A stretch of 32,404 bases of DNA from JBEHWX01 sp048498995 (GTDB taxonomy: Bacteria; Bacteroidota; Ignavibacteria; OLB7), in assembly GCA_048498995.1 (NCBI GenBank), contig JBEHWX010000069.1, forward strand, positions 1 to 32,404. Reading direction: 5' to 3'. Under the pieces are notes generated by a model. The model made no database searches, was not told the origin of the DNA, and was given only the letters and a program-made list of their open reading frames with translations. Position numbers and translations under genes: made by a program. Each line of letters opens with the position of its first letter. Position 1 is the first letter of the stretch. Below are positions 1-7,589 of the stretch, in pieces.

Positions 1-209
1 GCGGTCAAGTGAACGCCCGTACAGGAATGATGATGCCGGGGGAGGGGAGAAGAAGGGGTTAGGGCGTTCAATTGAACGCCCGTACAGGAATGATGATGTC
101 GGGGGAGGGGAGAAGAGGGGTAGGGGCGTTCAATTAAACGCCCGTACAGGAATGATGATGCCGGGGGAGGGGAGAAGAAGGGGTAGGGGCGTTCAATTGA
201 ACGCCCGCT
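1..209. repeat. Tandem array: 20-bp palindrome alternating with G-quadruplex-like block
   Basis: The palindrome GGGCGTTCAATTGAACGCCC lies at 62-81 and 187-206. A copy with one mismatch lies at 124-143 and a degenerate, partly cut copy at 1-18. The period is 62-63 bp. The linkers between palindromes are nearly identical to each other. Each begins GTACAGGAATGATGATG and ends in a purine block with four runs of three to five G (for example 38-42, 44-47, 55-58 and 62-64), which fits the pattern for an intrastrand G-quadruplex on the plus strand. No coding frame is convincing. The array sits just past the stop of the nucleosidase gene and could end its transcription, but its function is unknown. 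Confidence 0.85.
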
Positions 210-224
210 GGATCGAGGGTGGGT

Positions 225-917
225 TCATTCCGCGCCGGTCGCGCGCTCGATTCTTCGCAGCAGCTCCCGCATGATCGCGCCGCAGCGGTCGGCGAACAGC
301 CCCGGCGCGCCGTAGGCCTCGCCGCCGTCCGGTCCGACCAGGTCGGAGACGCCGCGGAGGATCAGGATCGGCAGCTCGTTCCGCCGGGCCACCCATGCGA
401 GCGCGCCCGACTCCCAGTCGGCCGCCACCGCGTCGAAGCGCTCGCGCAGCCAGTCGATCTCCTCGATGTGCAGGTCGCGATCGGCCGAGACCATCGGCGC
501 GCGCCGGAGCGGGCCGGGAATCGCATCCCGCCATCCCGCCGTGTCGAGCTCCACCGCGTAGTGCGCCAGCGCCTCCTCCCGATCCCCCATCAGCTCGATG
601 ATATCGTAGACCACCGTCCGCTCGGCCATCACGATCTCCCCCCGCTCCACGACGCCGGCGAACCCGCCGCAGGTGCCAATGTTGATCACCAGCCGCGGCT
701 TCCATCGGTCGATCGCGTGCTGCGCCGCCGCGGCCGCGGCGATCTTCCCCCAGCCGGTGTGGGTGAAGACGATGCCGGCGCTCCCGACCGGATCGGCGTC
801 GGCGCGCCAGGGGCCGTATGGCGTGACGCCGGAGGCTCCCTCCGGCAGATGGGGAAGCGCGGCGCGCCACTCGGCGCCGGCGCAGATCAGCACCAGGACC
901 GGACCGTTCCCGCTCAC
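225..917 (-). CDS. MTA/SAH nucleosidase-like or futalosine hydrolase-like protein
   Basis: This is a 230-residue protein of the PNP/UDP-phosphorylase superfamily, which cleaves the N-glycosidic bond of purine nucleosides in the cytoplasm. Visible family marks are NIGTCGG near residue 79 (the glycine-rich phosphate or ribose loop), DWESGALA in place of the usual DMEGAA (purine and ribose contact with a catalytic-site Glu), and RGVSD with the Asp that in MTA/SAH nucleosidases protonates the base. The length fits the nucleosidase branch rather than the larger phosphorylases. The start is GTG at 917, overlapping the ddl stop as GTGA, so translation is probably coupled to ddl. The substrate cannot be fixed by eye: methylthioadenosine, S-adenosylhomocysteine and futalosine are all possible. 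The coupling to a cell-wall ligase gives no hint of substrate. Confidence 0.8.
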   Translation of the reverse strand: MSGNGPVLVLICAGAEWRAALPHLPEGASGVTPYGPWRADADPVGSAGIVFTHTGWGKIAAAAAAQHAIDRWKPRLVINIGTCGGFAGVVERGEIVMAERTVVYDIIELMGDREEALAHYAVELDTAGWRDAIPGPLRRAPMVSADRDLHIEEIDWLRERFDAVAADWESGALAWVARRNELPILILRGVSDLVGPDGGEAYGAPGLFADRCGAIMRELLRRIERATGAE

Positions 918-1879
918 GATCTCTCCTCCCGGCCCGCCGGACCCCGCTCGAGCGCGCGGCGGACCAGGTGCGCGGTCAGCTCCTCGAAGCCGATTCCCCC
1001 GGCGCGGGCGGCATCCGGGAAGAGGCTCGTCGGCGTCATCCCCGGCAGCGTGTTCACCTCCAGCAGTATCGGCTCCCCCACCTCCGGCAGCACGAAGTCC
1101 GCGCGGGAGAGATCGCGACAGCCGAGCGCGCGGTGCGCCGCCACGGCGATCTCCCCCAGGCGGCGGTAGCGCGCCTCGTCGACCGGCGCGGGGATCAGGT
1201 GGGCGCTCAGCCCCGTGGTGTAGCGATGCTCGTAGTCGTACCAGCTGTCGGCCGGCGTGGTCACCTCCACCACCGGCAGCGCCTCGGCCTCCGGCCGCTC
1301 CAGCACCGCCACGGTGATCTCCCGTCCCACGATCCGCTCCTCGACGAGCACCCGTCCGTCGAACGCCGACGCGCTCCCGATCGCCTCGATGAGCTCCGCG
1401 CGGCCGTCGGCGAAGAGGACGCCGAGCGCCGATCCCTGCGCCGACGGCTTGACGACCACGCGCCGGCCGAGGCTGGCGATCACGCGGTCGGCCGCCGCCT
1501 CACGATCCTCATCACGCGTCACGATCTCCTGACGCGCCACGGGGAGCCCGGCGGCGCGGAAGCGCTCCTTGGCCGCGGCCTTGTCCATGGCGCAGGCGCT
1601 GGCCAGCACGCCGCTGCCGACGTACGGCAGGCCGAGGATCTCGAGCAGTCCCTGGAAGCAGCCATCCTCGCCGGGAGGACCGTGCAGGGCGGGAAACACC
1701 ACGTCGACGCCGGCGGCCAGCAGCTCGCCGGCGATCGCGGGGGTGAGCTCGATCGTTCGCACGTCGGCGAACGTGGCGCGCAGGGCCTCGGCAACGCAGC
1801 GGCCGGAGACACGAGAGACTTCTGCTTCGACGGAGGGGCCGCCGCAGACTACGGCGACACGGGGATCGGAAAGAGGCAT
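914..1879 (-). CDS. ddl: D-alanine--D-alanine ligase
   Basis: This 321-residue ATP-grasp enzyme joins two D-alanines for the peptidoglycan stem peptide in the cytoplasm. The usual Ddl blocks appear in order: an N-terminal GGPSVEAEVS (the family normally has His where this has Ala, but the catalytic-site Glu is kept), HGPPGEDGCFQGLLE, PYVGSGVLASACAMDK, VKPSAQGSALGV, YDYEHRYTTG and the C-terminal LEVNTLPGMTPTSLFP carrying the Mg-binding Glu and Asn. I chose ATG 1879 rather than 1894 because GGAG lies nine bases before 1879 and nothing similar precedes 1894. Its stop overlaps the GTG of the nucleosidase gene. A strong hairpin at 2062-2092 separates it from the upstream AroE-like gene, so it should have its own promoter in 1880-2060, where I see no clear consensus. 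Confidence 0.95.
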   Translation of the reverse strand: MPLSDPRVAVVCGGPSVEAEVSRVSGRCVAEALRATFADVRTIELTPAIAGELLAAGVDVVFPALHGPPGEDGCFQGLLEILGLPYVGSGVLASACAMDKAAAKERFRAAGLPVARQEIVTRDEDREAAADRVIASLGRRVVVKPSAQGSALGVLFADGRAELIEAIGSASAFDGRVLVEERIVGREITVAVLERPEAEALPVVEVTTPADSWYDYEHRYTTGLSAHLIPAPVDEARYRRLGEIAVAAHRALGCRDLSRADFVLPEVGEPILLEVNTLPGMTPTSLFPDAARAGGIGFEELTAHLVRRALERGPAGREERS

Positions 1880-2061
1880 GGATGCGAGCTCCATCGGCGC
1901 CGGGCGCCGGAGTGAGTGAGGAGAAGATCGACGGAAGATCGCACCTTTCTTGCGCGCGTCCGGCGGCTGTTACCCGGCGGCCGCTTCCATCGATGGCGAT
2001 CACGCGAGCCGGTCGCGCGCGAGAGCTCGTGCCCGGGCACACCGCGCCGCCGGAAACGACG

Positions 2062-2092
2062 GCGGCCCTCCGTCATCGTGACGAAGGGCCGC
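2062..2092 (-). terminator. Hairpin terminator after the AroE-like gene
   Basis: The arms GCGGCCCT and AGGGCCGC are extended after one mismatch by CGTCA/TGACG around a three-base TCG loop. The stem has 13 pairs and begins about 36 bases past the stop at 2129. There is only a short T run (CGTTTCC) on the minus strand, so it is a weak intrinsic terminator by sequence. Confidence 0.65.
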
Positions 2093-2128
2093 GCGGTAGA
2101 GGCTTCGGAACGTTCGGCGTCGGGGCCG

Positions 2129-3004
2129 TTACTCGGCCACGTCCTCCTCGTTGGTCACCAGCAGGCTCCGGATCTCATCGGTCGGGAAGGTGGCGTCGCA
2201 GAGGAGCTCGAAGGCCATGCGGACCTGGCTCATCAGGATGTCGACGCCGCTGACCACCGTGGCGCCGGCCTTGGCCGCCTCGGTCAGCATCCGGGTCATC
2301 GCCGGGTTGTAGTTCACGTCGAGCACCACCTGGCGGCCGTGGTAGACATCCGGGATCGTCACCGGGGTCTCGGTGACCGCGGGGAAGGAGCCGACCGACG
2401 TGGCGTTGATGATCAGGCGGGACTCGGCCAGGAGCTGCGCGATGTCCGGCGGGAAGAGCTCGTGGGCCTCGATCCGGGAGTCGAGCTTCATCTCGCCGAA
2501 GAACTGCTTCATCAGCTGCGCCTGCTGCACGGTGCGGTCGGCGATCGCCACGTGCTTGACGCGGAAGTGACGGATCACGGCGAAGGCGGCGGCGCGGGCC
2601 ATTGCTCCGCCTCCCATGATCACCGCGCTGCCGTTGAGGAAGATATCCTTGTGCGGCTCGAGCGCCTCGACGATAGCCGAGGCCTCGGTGTTGTGCCCGG
2701 TGGTCTGGTCGCCGTCGATCGTGATGGCGTTGATGATGCCGGTGCCGTGTGCCTCGTCGGCCAGGTAATCGACGCAGCCGAGCGCCGCGCTCCGGAGGCG
2801 GCCGGTCAGGTAGAGGCCGCGCGCGCCGAGCGTGTGGAGGGCGCCGACCGGCGTCGCGATGTTCTTCGGCTGCGCGTCGAACATCAGGCAGGCCACGTCG
2901 GTGCCGGTGATCTCCGCGGCCGCGGAGAAGATCTCGTGAATCAGGTGCTCAGTCACCGGATGGCAGAGAACTCCCACCAGCCCGGTCCGGTATGTGGTAC
3001 GCAT
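2129..3004 (-). CDS. AroE-like (shikimate dehydrogenase family) protein with altered substrate site
   Basis: This 291-residue protein has the two-domain fold of shikimate dehydrogenase. The C-terminal NAD(P) domain shows VIMGGGAMARAAA (about 128-140, dinucleotide loop), ADRT in place of NRT, INATSVGS, LDVNYNPAMT and SGVDILMSQ, all recognisable AroE blocks. The substrate side is unusual: the serine pair of the N-terminal motif aligns with Val17 and Glu19, the Asn of NVTxPxK with Tyr65, the catalytic Lys with Arg71 and the catalytic Asp of NTD with Glu107 in GHNTEA. It may therefore reduce another substrate, or not be an enzyme for the shikimate pathway at all. ATG 3004 was chosen because similarity begins there; upstream codons look like non-coding sequence. 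Alternatives are a quinate-type dehydrogenase or a divergent true AroE. Confidence 0.75.
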   Translation of the reverse strand: MRTTYRTGLVGVLCHPVTEHLIHEIFSAAAEITGTDVACLMFDAQPKNIATPVGALHTLGARGLYLTGRLRSAALGCVDYLADEAHGTGIINAITIDGDQTTGHNTEASAIVEALEPHKDIFLNGSAVIMGGGAMARAAAFAVIRHFRVKHVAIADRTVQQAQLMKQFFGEMKLDSRIEAHELFPPDIAQLLAESRLIINATSVGSFPAVTETPVTIPDVYHGRQVVLDVNYNPAMTRMLTEAAKAGATVVSGVDILMSQVRMAFELLCDATFPTDEIRSLLVTNEEDVAE

Positions 3005-3115
3005 GTATGCCTGATCGATGGATTTCTGACTGCGGAGAAGCGCGTGGACGCGCCAGCACGTGGACGCGCAGCGGGGGGCGCCCCGGCGGGGGCGTGCGCG
3101 CCGGCCCGATCGCTG

Positions 3116-3142
3116 GCTCCCGTTCCGGTCGGGAACGGGAGC
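3116..3142 (-). terminator. Hairpin terminator after gltX
   Basis: A perfect 11-bp stem, GCTCCCGTTCC with GGAACGGGAGC, has a five-base loop GGTCG. It lies about 60 bases past the gltX stop at 3201. No long T run follows. The rest of 3005-3200 holds only a short direct repeat of CGTGGACGCGC. Confidence 0.65.
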
Positions 3143-3200
3143 GCCGATCATGGCCGGCGTCGAAGTCGCATCGGGGAGGAAGCCCGTCGAGGAATCCGGC

Positions 3201-4661
3201 TCAGGCCGGGACGTGCTGCTCGGCGTAGGAGCGGAGGCGATCCACCGAGGTGGACTGGCCGAGAATCGCCATGGTCTCGAACATGCCGGCGCCGACGCGC
3301 TTGCCGGTGATCGACAGGCGGATCGGGTGGATCAGCTTGCCGGCCGAGAGGCCGAGCTCCTCGGCGTACCCGCGGACCACGGTCTCGATCTTCTCCACGC
3401 TCCACTCGGCCGGGGCCACGCGATCGAGCCGGTCGGCCAGCTCACGCATCTGTCCGGCGGTCTCCGGCTTCCAGTGCTTGGCCGCGTACTCCTCGTCGAA
3501 GCTCCGGATCGGGCCGAACATGTAGTCGGCGAAGACCGGCACGTCGGTCAGGAAGGAGATCCGCTCCTTGATCAGATTCACCACCGCCTGCGCGTAGACC
3601 GGGTCGACCCCGGAGAAGCCGTGCTGATCGAGAATCGGCATCACCTCGTTGCTCAGGTGCTCCAGCGGGAGTTGGCGGAGGTACATGCCGTTCATCCAGT
3701 TGAGCTTGTCCAGATCGAAGATCGCGCCGGCCTTGTTCACCTTGGCCAGATCGAACATCGCCACCATCTCCTCGAGCGAGAAGATCTCGCGGTCGGCCGT
3801 CGGATTCCATCCGAGCAGCGCCACGAAGTTGACCAGCGCCTCCGGCAGATATCCCTTCTCCTTGTAATCGACCACCGACACGTCGCCGTCCCGCTTGGAG
3901 AGCTTCTTGCGCGCCGGGCTCAGCAGCAGCGGCAGATGGGCGAACCGTGGCTTCTCCCAGCCGAAGGCATCATAGAGGATCACATGCTTCGGCAGCGACG
4001 GCAGCCACTCCTCGGCGCGGATCACGTGGGTGATCTTCATCAGGTGATCGTCCACCACGTTGGCCAGGTGATAGGTCGGGAAGCCGTCGGACTTCAGCAG
4101 CACCTGATCGTCGATCGTCCGGTTGGCGAACACGCTCTCGCCGCGCACCAAGTCGGAGGTGCGGGTCTCGCCGGTGAGGGGAACGAAGAGGCGGATCACA
4201 TGCTCGGCGCCGGAGTCGAGCAGACGCCTGGTCTCCTCCTCGCCGAGGGTGAACTGGTTGCGCATCGAGGTGCGGTCGTACTTCGGGGCGATGCCGGCCT
4301 GCTGCTGGCGCTCGCGCATCCGCTCGATCTCCTCGGCGGTATCGAAGGCGTAGTAGGCGGTGCCCCGCTCGATCAGGATCTGCGCGTGGGCGCGGTAGAT
4401 CTCGGTCCGCTCCGACTGGCGGTACGGTCCGTACTCGCCGCCGAGATGCGGCCCCTCGTCGAAGCCCAGCCCGGCCCAGTCGAACATCCCGAGAATGTTC
4501 TCCTCGGCTCCCTCGACGAACCGGGTGCGGTCGGTATCCTCGATCCGGAGGATGCATTGCCCGCCCATGTGCCGCGCGAAGAGGAAGTTGTAGAGGGCAG
4601 TGCGAAGGCCGCCGACGTGAAGAAGGCCGGTGGGTGACGGAGCGAAGCGTACGCGAACCAT
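3201..4661 (-). CDS. gltX: Glutamyl-tRNA synthetase
   Basis: This 486-residue class I aminoacyl-tRNA synthetase charges tRNA-Glu with glutamate in the cytoplasm. The sequence begins with FAPSPTGLLHVGGLRTALYN, where HVGG at 15-18 is the HIGH motif. IEDTDR follows near 40, RTIDDQVLLKSDGFPTYHLA at 181-200 is the Glu-site block, and KLSKR at 253-257 is the KMSKS motif. The C-terminal anticodon-binding half follows at the normal length. ATG 4661 starts exactly at MVRVRFAPSPTG; the frame stays open further upstream through the tRNA terminator, but that stretch is not protein-like. No clear Shine-Dalgarno is present. It lies downstream of tRNA-His, whose terminator at 4843-4874 should isolate it. 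I could not see a convincing promoter in 4662-4842. Confidence 0.97.
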   Translation of the reverse strand: MVRVRFAPSPTGLLHVGGLRTALYNFLFARHMGGQCILRIEDTDRTRFVEGAEENILGMFDWAGLGFDEGPHLGGEYGPYRQSERTEIYRAHAQILIERGTAYYAFDTAEEIERMRERQQQAGIAPKYDRTSMRNQFTLGEEETRRLLDSGAEHVIRLFVPLTGETRTSDLVRGESVFANRTIDDQVLLKSDGFPTYHLANVVDDHLMKITHVIRAEEWLPSLPKHVILYDAFGWEKPRFAHLPLLLSPARKKLSKRDGDVSVVDYKEKGYLPEALVNFVALLGWNPTADREIFSLEEMVAMFDLAKVNKAGAIFDLDKLNWMNGMYLRQLPLEHLSNEVMPILDQHGFSGVDPVYAQAVVNLIKERISFLTDVPVFADYMFGPIRSFDEEYAAKHWKPETAGQMRELADRLDRVAPAEWSVEKIETVVRGYAEELGLSAGKLIHPIRLSITGKRVGAGMFETMAILGQSTSVDRLRSYAEQHVPA

Positions 4662-4842
4662 GTGTGTATCCAGCGTGATTCTGAGCGTGTTCAGGAGCCG
4701 TCCGGACTCTGCCCGGGCTCCGCGGTGCCCGACGTGGGCACACCATCTCTCTCGTTCGACCGCGGCGGATCTCATCCCCCGGGGCAAGGCGCCGTCGTGG
4801 GGAGGCCGAGATCGCCGGCCGCGAAGGGAAGGATCAAAATAG

Positions 4843-4874
4843 AAAAAAGCGCAGACGGCTTGAATCCGTTGCGC
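4843..4874 (-). terminator. Intrinsic terminator of tRNA-His
   Basis: On the minus strand the stem GCGCAACGG pairs with CCGTCTGCGC, with one bulged C and a seven-base loop. It is followed by TTTTTTCTATTTT. It begins ten bases past the tRNA 3' end. Hairpin plus U tract make it a classic rho-independent terminator. Confidence 0.9.
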
Positions 4875-4883
4875 CTTTACCTG

Positions 4884-4958
4884 GGCGAGCGATGGGATTT
4901 GAACCCACGACCTTCTGGGCCACAACCAGACGCTCTAACCTACTGAGCTACGCCCGCC
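4884..4958 (-). tRNA. tRNA-His (GTG anticodon)
   Basis: The cloverleaf folds fully. The acceptor stem is GCGGGCG with CGCTCGC (one G-U pair), the D arm is GCTC/GAGC, the anticodon stem is TCTGG/CCAGA with loop TTGTGGC giving GTG, and the T arm is GTGGG/CCCAT with loop TTCAAAT. A genome-encoded G at 4958 (position -1) faces discriminator C73 at 4884, the identity mark of tRNA-His. CCA is not encoded: the gene continues CAG. It is a monocistronic unit with its own promoter and terminator. Confidence 0.97.
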
Positions 4959-4977
4959 ATCTCTGTGAAGAGGATGA

Positions 4978-5009
4978 CAAACATAATCCCTTCCGGGCCG
5001 CCGAACAAT
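4978..5009 (-). promoter_or_regulatory. Bacteroidota-type promoter of tRNA-His
   Basis: The minus strand reads TATGTTTG (4985-4978), an exact match to the Bacteroidota -7 element TAnnTTTG. ATTG (5009-5006) lies 20 bases upstream, close to the -33 TTTG. Transcription would begin about 10-15 bases before the tRNA. Confidence 0.7.
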
Positions 5010-5069
5010 CCCAGGTTGTAACTTTTTCCTCCTGATCCTCTCCTCGCCCGGAATCGGTCGTTACCTCCT

Positions 5070-5105
5070 TTCCCGCGGAGGCTCTCGCTTTTCCCGCGGA
5101 GGCTC
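5070..5105. repeat. Two direct copies of TTCCCGCGGAGGCTC
   Basis: Identical 15-mers lie at 5070-5084 and 5091-5105 (period 21), in the non-coding stretch between the GT4 stop and the tRNA-His promoter. Each contains the short palindrome CCGCGG. No function is evident. Confidence 0.7.
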
Positions 5106-5120
5106 CCGGCAACGGGCCCG

Positions 5121-6377
5121 TCACGCGCTGTCACCCCCCGGCTCAGCCCCTCCCGGCTCATTCCCTCCCGGCTCATTCCCTCCCGGCTCATCCCCTCCCG
5201 GTTCCGGCTTCGGAAGCCGGTCGGCCAGCTCCGGGCACTGCTCGCGGACGCCGCGGGCGGCATCGGCCCCCCAGGCATCGAAGTTCAGCCGCTGCTCGTA
5301 CTGCCGCCGCGCCGATACGCAGAGCGCGCGGTAGCGCTTCGGGTCGTCGGCCAGCTCGATGATCTTCCCGGCGTAGCGGTCCCCGCGCGCCTCCACCGGG
5401 ATCGTGTAGCCGTTGACGCCGTCGACCACCATCGACGGGATGCCGCCGGTGTTCGAGGCGATCGAGGGGAGGGCATGGGCGCTGGCCTCGGCGAAGACGA
5501 TGCCGGCCGCCTCCGAGCGGGAGGGGAGAATGAAGAAACTCGCCTCCCGCCAGAGCCGCTCGAACTCGGCGGCCTGCTCCGGATCGTCCTTCCGGAGGAA
5601 CGGGATCACCCGCATCGCCGGATGCTCCACCCCCTTCGGCGGCGTGCAGCCGACCACGGTCAGCTCCGCCTTGCGTCCCCGCTTCAGCAGCTCCACCAGT
5701 GTCTCCAGCGCGATATCTCCTCCCTTCCGCTCCCAGAACACGCCGACCATCAGCAGCCGGATGGTATCGCCGACCGGCTGGCGCCGGAGCGCCTCCTCGC
5801 GTGACGGGGGATTGCCGAGGTTCGCGGCGAACGGGGTGATGTAGATCCGCTTCGGATCGGCGCCGTAGTGGGCGATCGCGGAATCGGCCGCCCACTGCGA
5901 GGCGAAGAGCATGATGCTCGATCGCTCGATGGCGCGCCGCTCCAGCTCCTCCCCGCCGCGCGCGGTGCGGCCGATCGGGCGGGAGTAGAAGTCGTAGTAA
6001 TCCTGCATCAGCTCCCAGGTGGCGTCGCTGAAGTAGATGATCGGCTTGTCGGTCTCCAGGAAGGCGATCAGCTGCGAGGCGGCCGGCGCGTAGACCAGAT
6101 CGGCGTCGCTGGCGGCCAGCAGACGTGAGTAATGCGCGCCGAGACGGCGCCCCAGCGCCAGGTCGTGCTCGAAGCTGTAGGTGCGTCCCAGCATCGCCAT
6201 CCCCTTGCGGGCCAGGCGGTAGGGGAGATAGTTGATCGGGGGAGCGCCGAGATGGATCACCGGGCCGATGCTCCGCTCGATCGCCCGCGCCGTGGCGCCG
6301 ACGGTGGTCGCCCAGCTGTTGCGACGGCGGTTCGGATCGATGTGGGTCAGCAGTGCGACCTTCAGAGGAGAGGACAT
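5121..6377 (-). CDS. GT4-family glycosyltransferase
   Basis: This is a 418-residue retaining glycosyltransferase of the GT-B fold, which transfers a sugar from a nucleotide donor and probably acts at the inner membrane or in the cytoplasm on a surface glycan. The C-terminal donor domain shows LLMVGVFWERKGGDIALETLV followed by LTVVGCTP. The E-x7-E signature lies in SRSEAAGIVFAEASAHALPSIASNTGG, as in GT4 enzymes. The N-terminal acceptor half is less conserved. The last 25 residues are a low-complexity tail of PGGxE units, encoded by 15-bp tandem repeats at 5140-5199. It follows the outer-membrane protein gene by 99 bases in the same direction and may be the last gene of that operon. Sugar and acceptor are unknown. 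No Shine-Dalgarno is visible, but ATG 6377 is the natural start (MSSPLKVALLTH). Confidence 0.88.
   Translation of the reverse strand: MSSPLKVALLTHIDPNRRRNSWATTVGATARAIERSIGPVIHLGAPPINYLPYRLARKGMAMLGRTYSFEHDLALGRRLGAHYSRLLAASDADLVYAPAASQLIAFLETDKPIIYFSDATWELMQDYYDFYSRPIGRTARGGEELERRAIERSSIMLFASQWAADSAIAHYGADPKRIYITPFAANLGNPPSREEALRRQPVGDTIRLLMVGVFWERKGGDIALETLVELLKRGRKAELTVVGCTPPKGVEHPAMRVIPFLRKDDPEQAAEFERLWREASFFILPSRSEAAGIVFAEASAHALPSIASNTGGIPSMVVDGVNGYTIPVEARGDRYAGKIIELADDPKRYRALCVSARRQYEQRLNFDAWGADAARGVREQCPELADRLPKPEPGGDEPGGNEPGGNEPGGAEPGGDSA
5140..5199 (-). repeat. 15-bp tandem repeat encoding PGGxE tail
   Basis: Four 15-bp units of the form GGCTCATTCCCTCCC (plus strand) run head to tail and encode the PGGDE/PGGNE/PGGNE/PGGAE tail of the glycosyltransferase. 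A repeat of this kind can change copy number by slippage in frame. Confidence 0.85.
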
Positions 6378-6426
6378 AGAAGAGAGTTCGATACTGGCGC
6401 GCGGAGCCGCCGGAGCCCGGAGCGAT

Positions 6427-6454
6427 GATCGCCGGAAGGAGATCGCCGGAAGGA
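6427..6454. repeat. Perfect 14-bp tandem duplication
   Basis: GATCGCCGGAAGGA occurs twice in a row between the outer-membrane protein stop and the glycosyltransferase start. Confidence 0.8.
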
Positions 6455-6476
6455 CGTCGGTCGGATGCGGGGCGCG

Positions 6477-7589
6477 CTACTGCTTGCTTTCGGGGAGCCA
6501 CTGATAGCCGATCGAGCCGCGCAGACCGACGTAGTACTGCCGCCAGTCGGCGTCGTTGACCACCTGATCGAGAGGGTAGGAGCCGAACGCCTCGAGGGAG
6601 AAGGTGAAGAACTCGATGGCGAAGTTCCAGCCAACGGCCAGGTCGATCGACGTCCGCACCTTGTTGAGATCCTCCAGCCGCGAGCGGTAGAGGAGCGTGA
6701 CGGTGTCGACGCCGTTGCCGTAACGGAGCTCGCTCTTGGCGTTGGCGATCTGCGCGTACTGCGTCAGCCGGCTCGACATGCTGTAGGCGGCCGTGACACC
6801 GACGTGAAGATAGTAATAGGAGGCGATTGAGGCGGCCTCCGATTCCAGGAAGACGCCGTAGACCGGGATGTTCACGCCGATCGATCCGGCCAGGAGATAC
6901 TCCTTCAGGTGCGCCACTCCCACTTCCTTCAGCGGCTGCGGCGCGCCGTTGAGCCCGAGGTAGCTGCGCGTGGTGTCGTCGCTGAAGAGGATGCCGTCGG
7001 TGATCCTGAGGCCGGCCGAGGCGCGCAGCACCGCCGGCATCGGCAGGTTGTAGGTGTAGCGGAGCATGTACTCCGTGTAGCTCGTGGTCGGATAGCCCTC
7101 GTCGGCCTCCTCGTCGCTGTTGGTCTTGAGGATCGTCCGCTCGCCGCCGTCGTACGGATCGTGTCCGTCGAACGGCGCCGTCGTCGGCACGAACGATCGC
7201 GGGCGGATGCCGTGGGCCACGTCGTAGACATCGGAGAAGAGGCCGGTGCTGGAGATCGAGAGGGAGCGTCCGGTGTTGGCCTGCGGAAACCAGCCGTGGG
7301 AGTAATGGCCGATCAGATCGCTCTCGAAGGAGTAGTCCTCCGGGTTGAGCGTATCGAGCCCGTTCCAGGTGTCGTCGTTCTCCTGCGCCATGGCCCGTTG
7401 CGCGGCCGGGAGCGCCAGCAGCAGCATCGCGAGCCCGGCCATCAGGGCGCTCGTCAGCGCGCGGCCCGGGATGGAGCGCCCAGCGCCTTGATCCGTCGCG
7501 GGATGGTCGGCCACGGGACGATCCGCGGCGCCGGCTCCGCCCGACGGCGACGATGAGAGATACGTTGTGCGATCAGCCGTGCGCTTCAT
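6477..7589 (-). CDS. Secreted, probable outer-membrane protein of unknown function
   Basis: This 370-residue protein has a long basic N-terminal stretch, then a hydrophobic segment at about 48-62 and an AMAQE signal-peptidase-like site near 69. The mature part is rich in Tyr, Thr and alternating hydrophobic stretches (for example SYTEYMLRYTYNLPM and SSRLTQYAQIANAKSELRYG). It ends in strands such as YYVGLRGSIGYQWLPESKQ, which fits a beta-barrel. ATG 7589 overlaps the stop of the preceding gene as ATGA; a start inside at MAGLAMLL would give a more normal signal peptide. It is the third gene of a translationally coupled trio with the VWA-OmpA lipoprotein and the T9SS-tailed protein, so the three probably act together at the outer membrane. 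I do not recognise the family. Confidence 0.8.
   Translation of the reverse strand: MKRTADRTTYLSSSPSGGAGAADRPVADHPATDQGAGRSIPGRALTSALMAGLAMLLLALPAAQRAMAQENDDTWNGLDTLNPEDYSFESDLIGHYSHGWFPQANTGRSLSISSTGLFSDVYDVAHGIRPRSFVPTTAPFDGHDPYDGGERTILKTNSDEEADEGYPTTSYTEYMLRYTYNLPMPAVLRASAGLRITDGILFSDDTTRSYLGLNGAPQPLKEVGVAHLKEYLLAGSIGVNIPVYGVFLESEAASIASYYYLHVGVTAAYSMSSRLTQYAQIANAKSELRYGNGVDTVTLLYRSRLEDLNKVRTSIDLAVGWNFAIEFFTFSLEAFGSYPLDQVVNDADWRQYYVGLRGSIGYQWLPESKQ

Noticed and set aside
1..209. CRISPR-like array (regular palindromic repeats with about 43-bp linkers)
   Set aside because: The linkers are nearly identical to each other rather than unique spacers, and no cas gene is nearby.
4662..4925. N-terminal extension of glutamyl-tRNA synthetase through the tRNA-His terminator
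   Set aside because: The family start MVRVRFAPSPTG is at 4661, and the extension would read through a structured RNA gene and its terminator.
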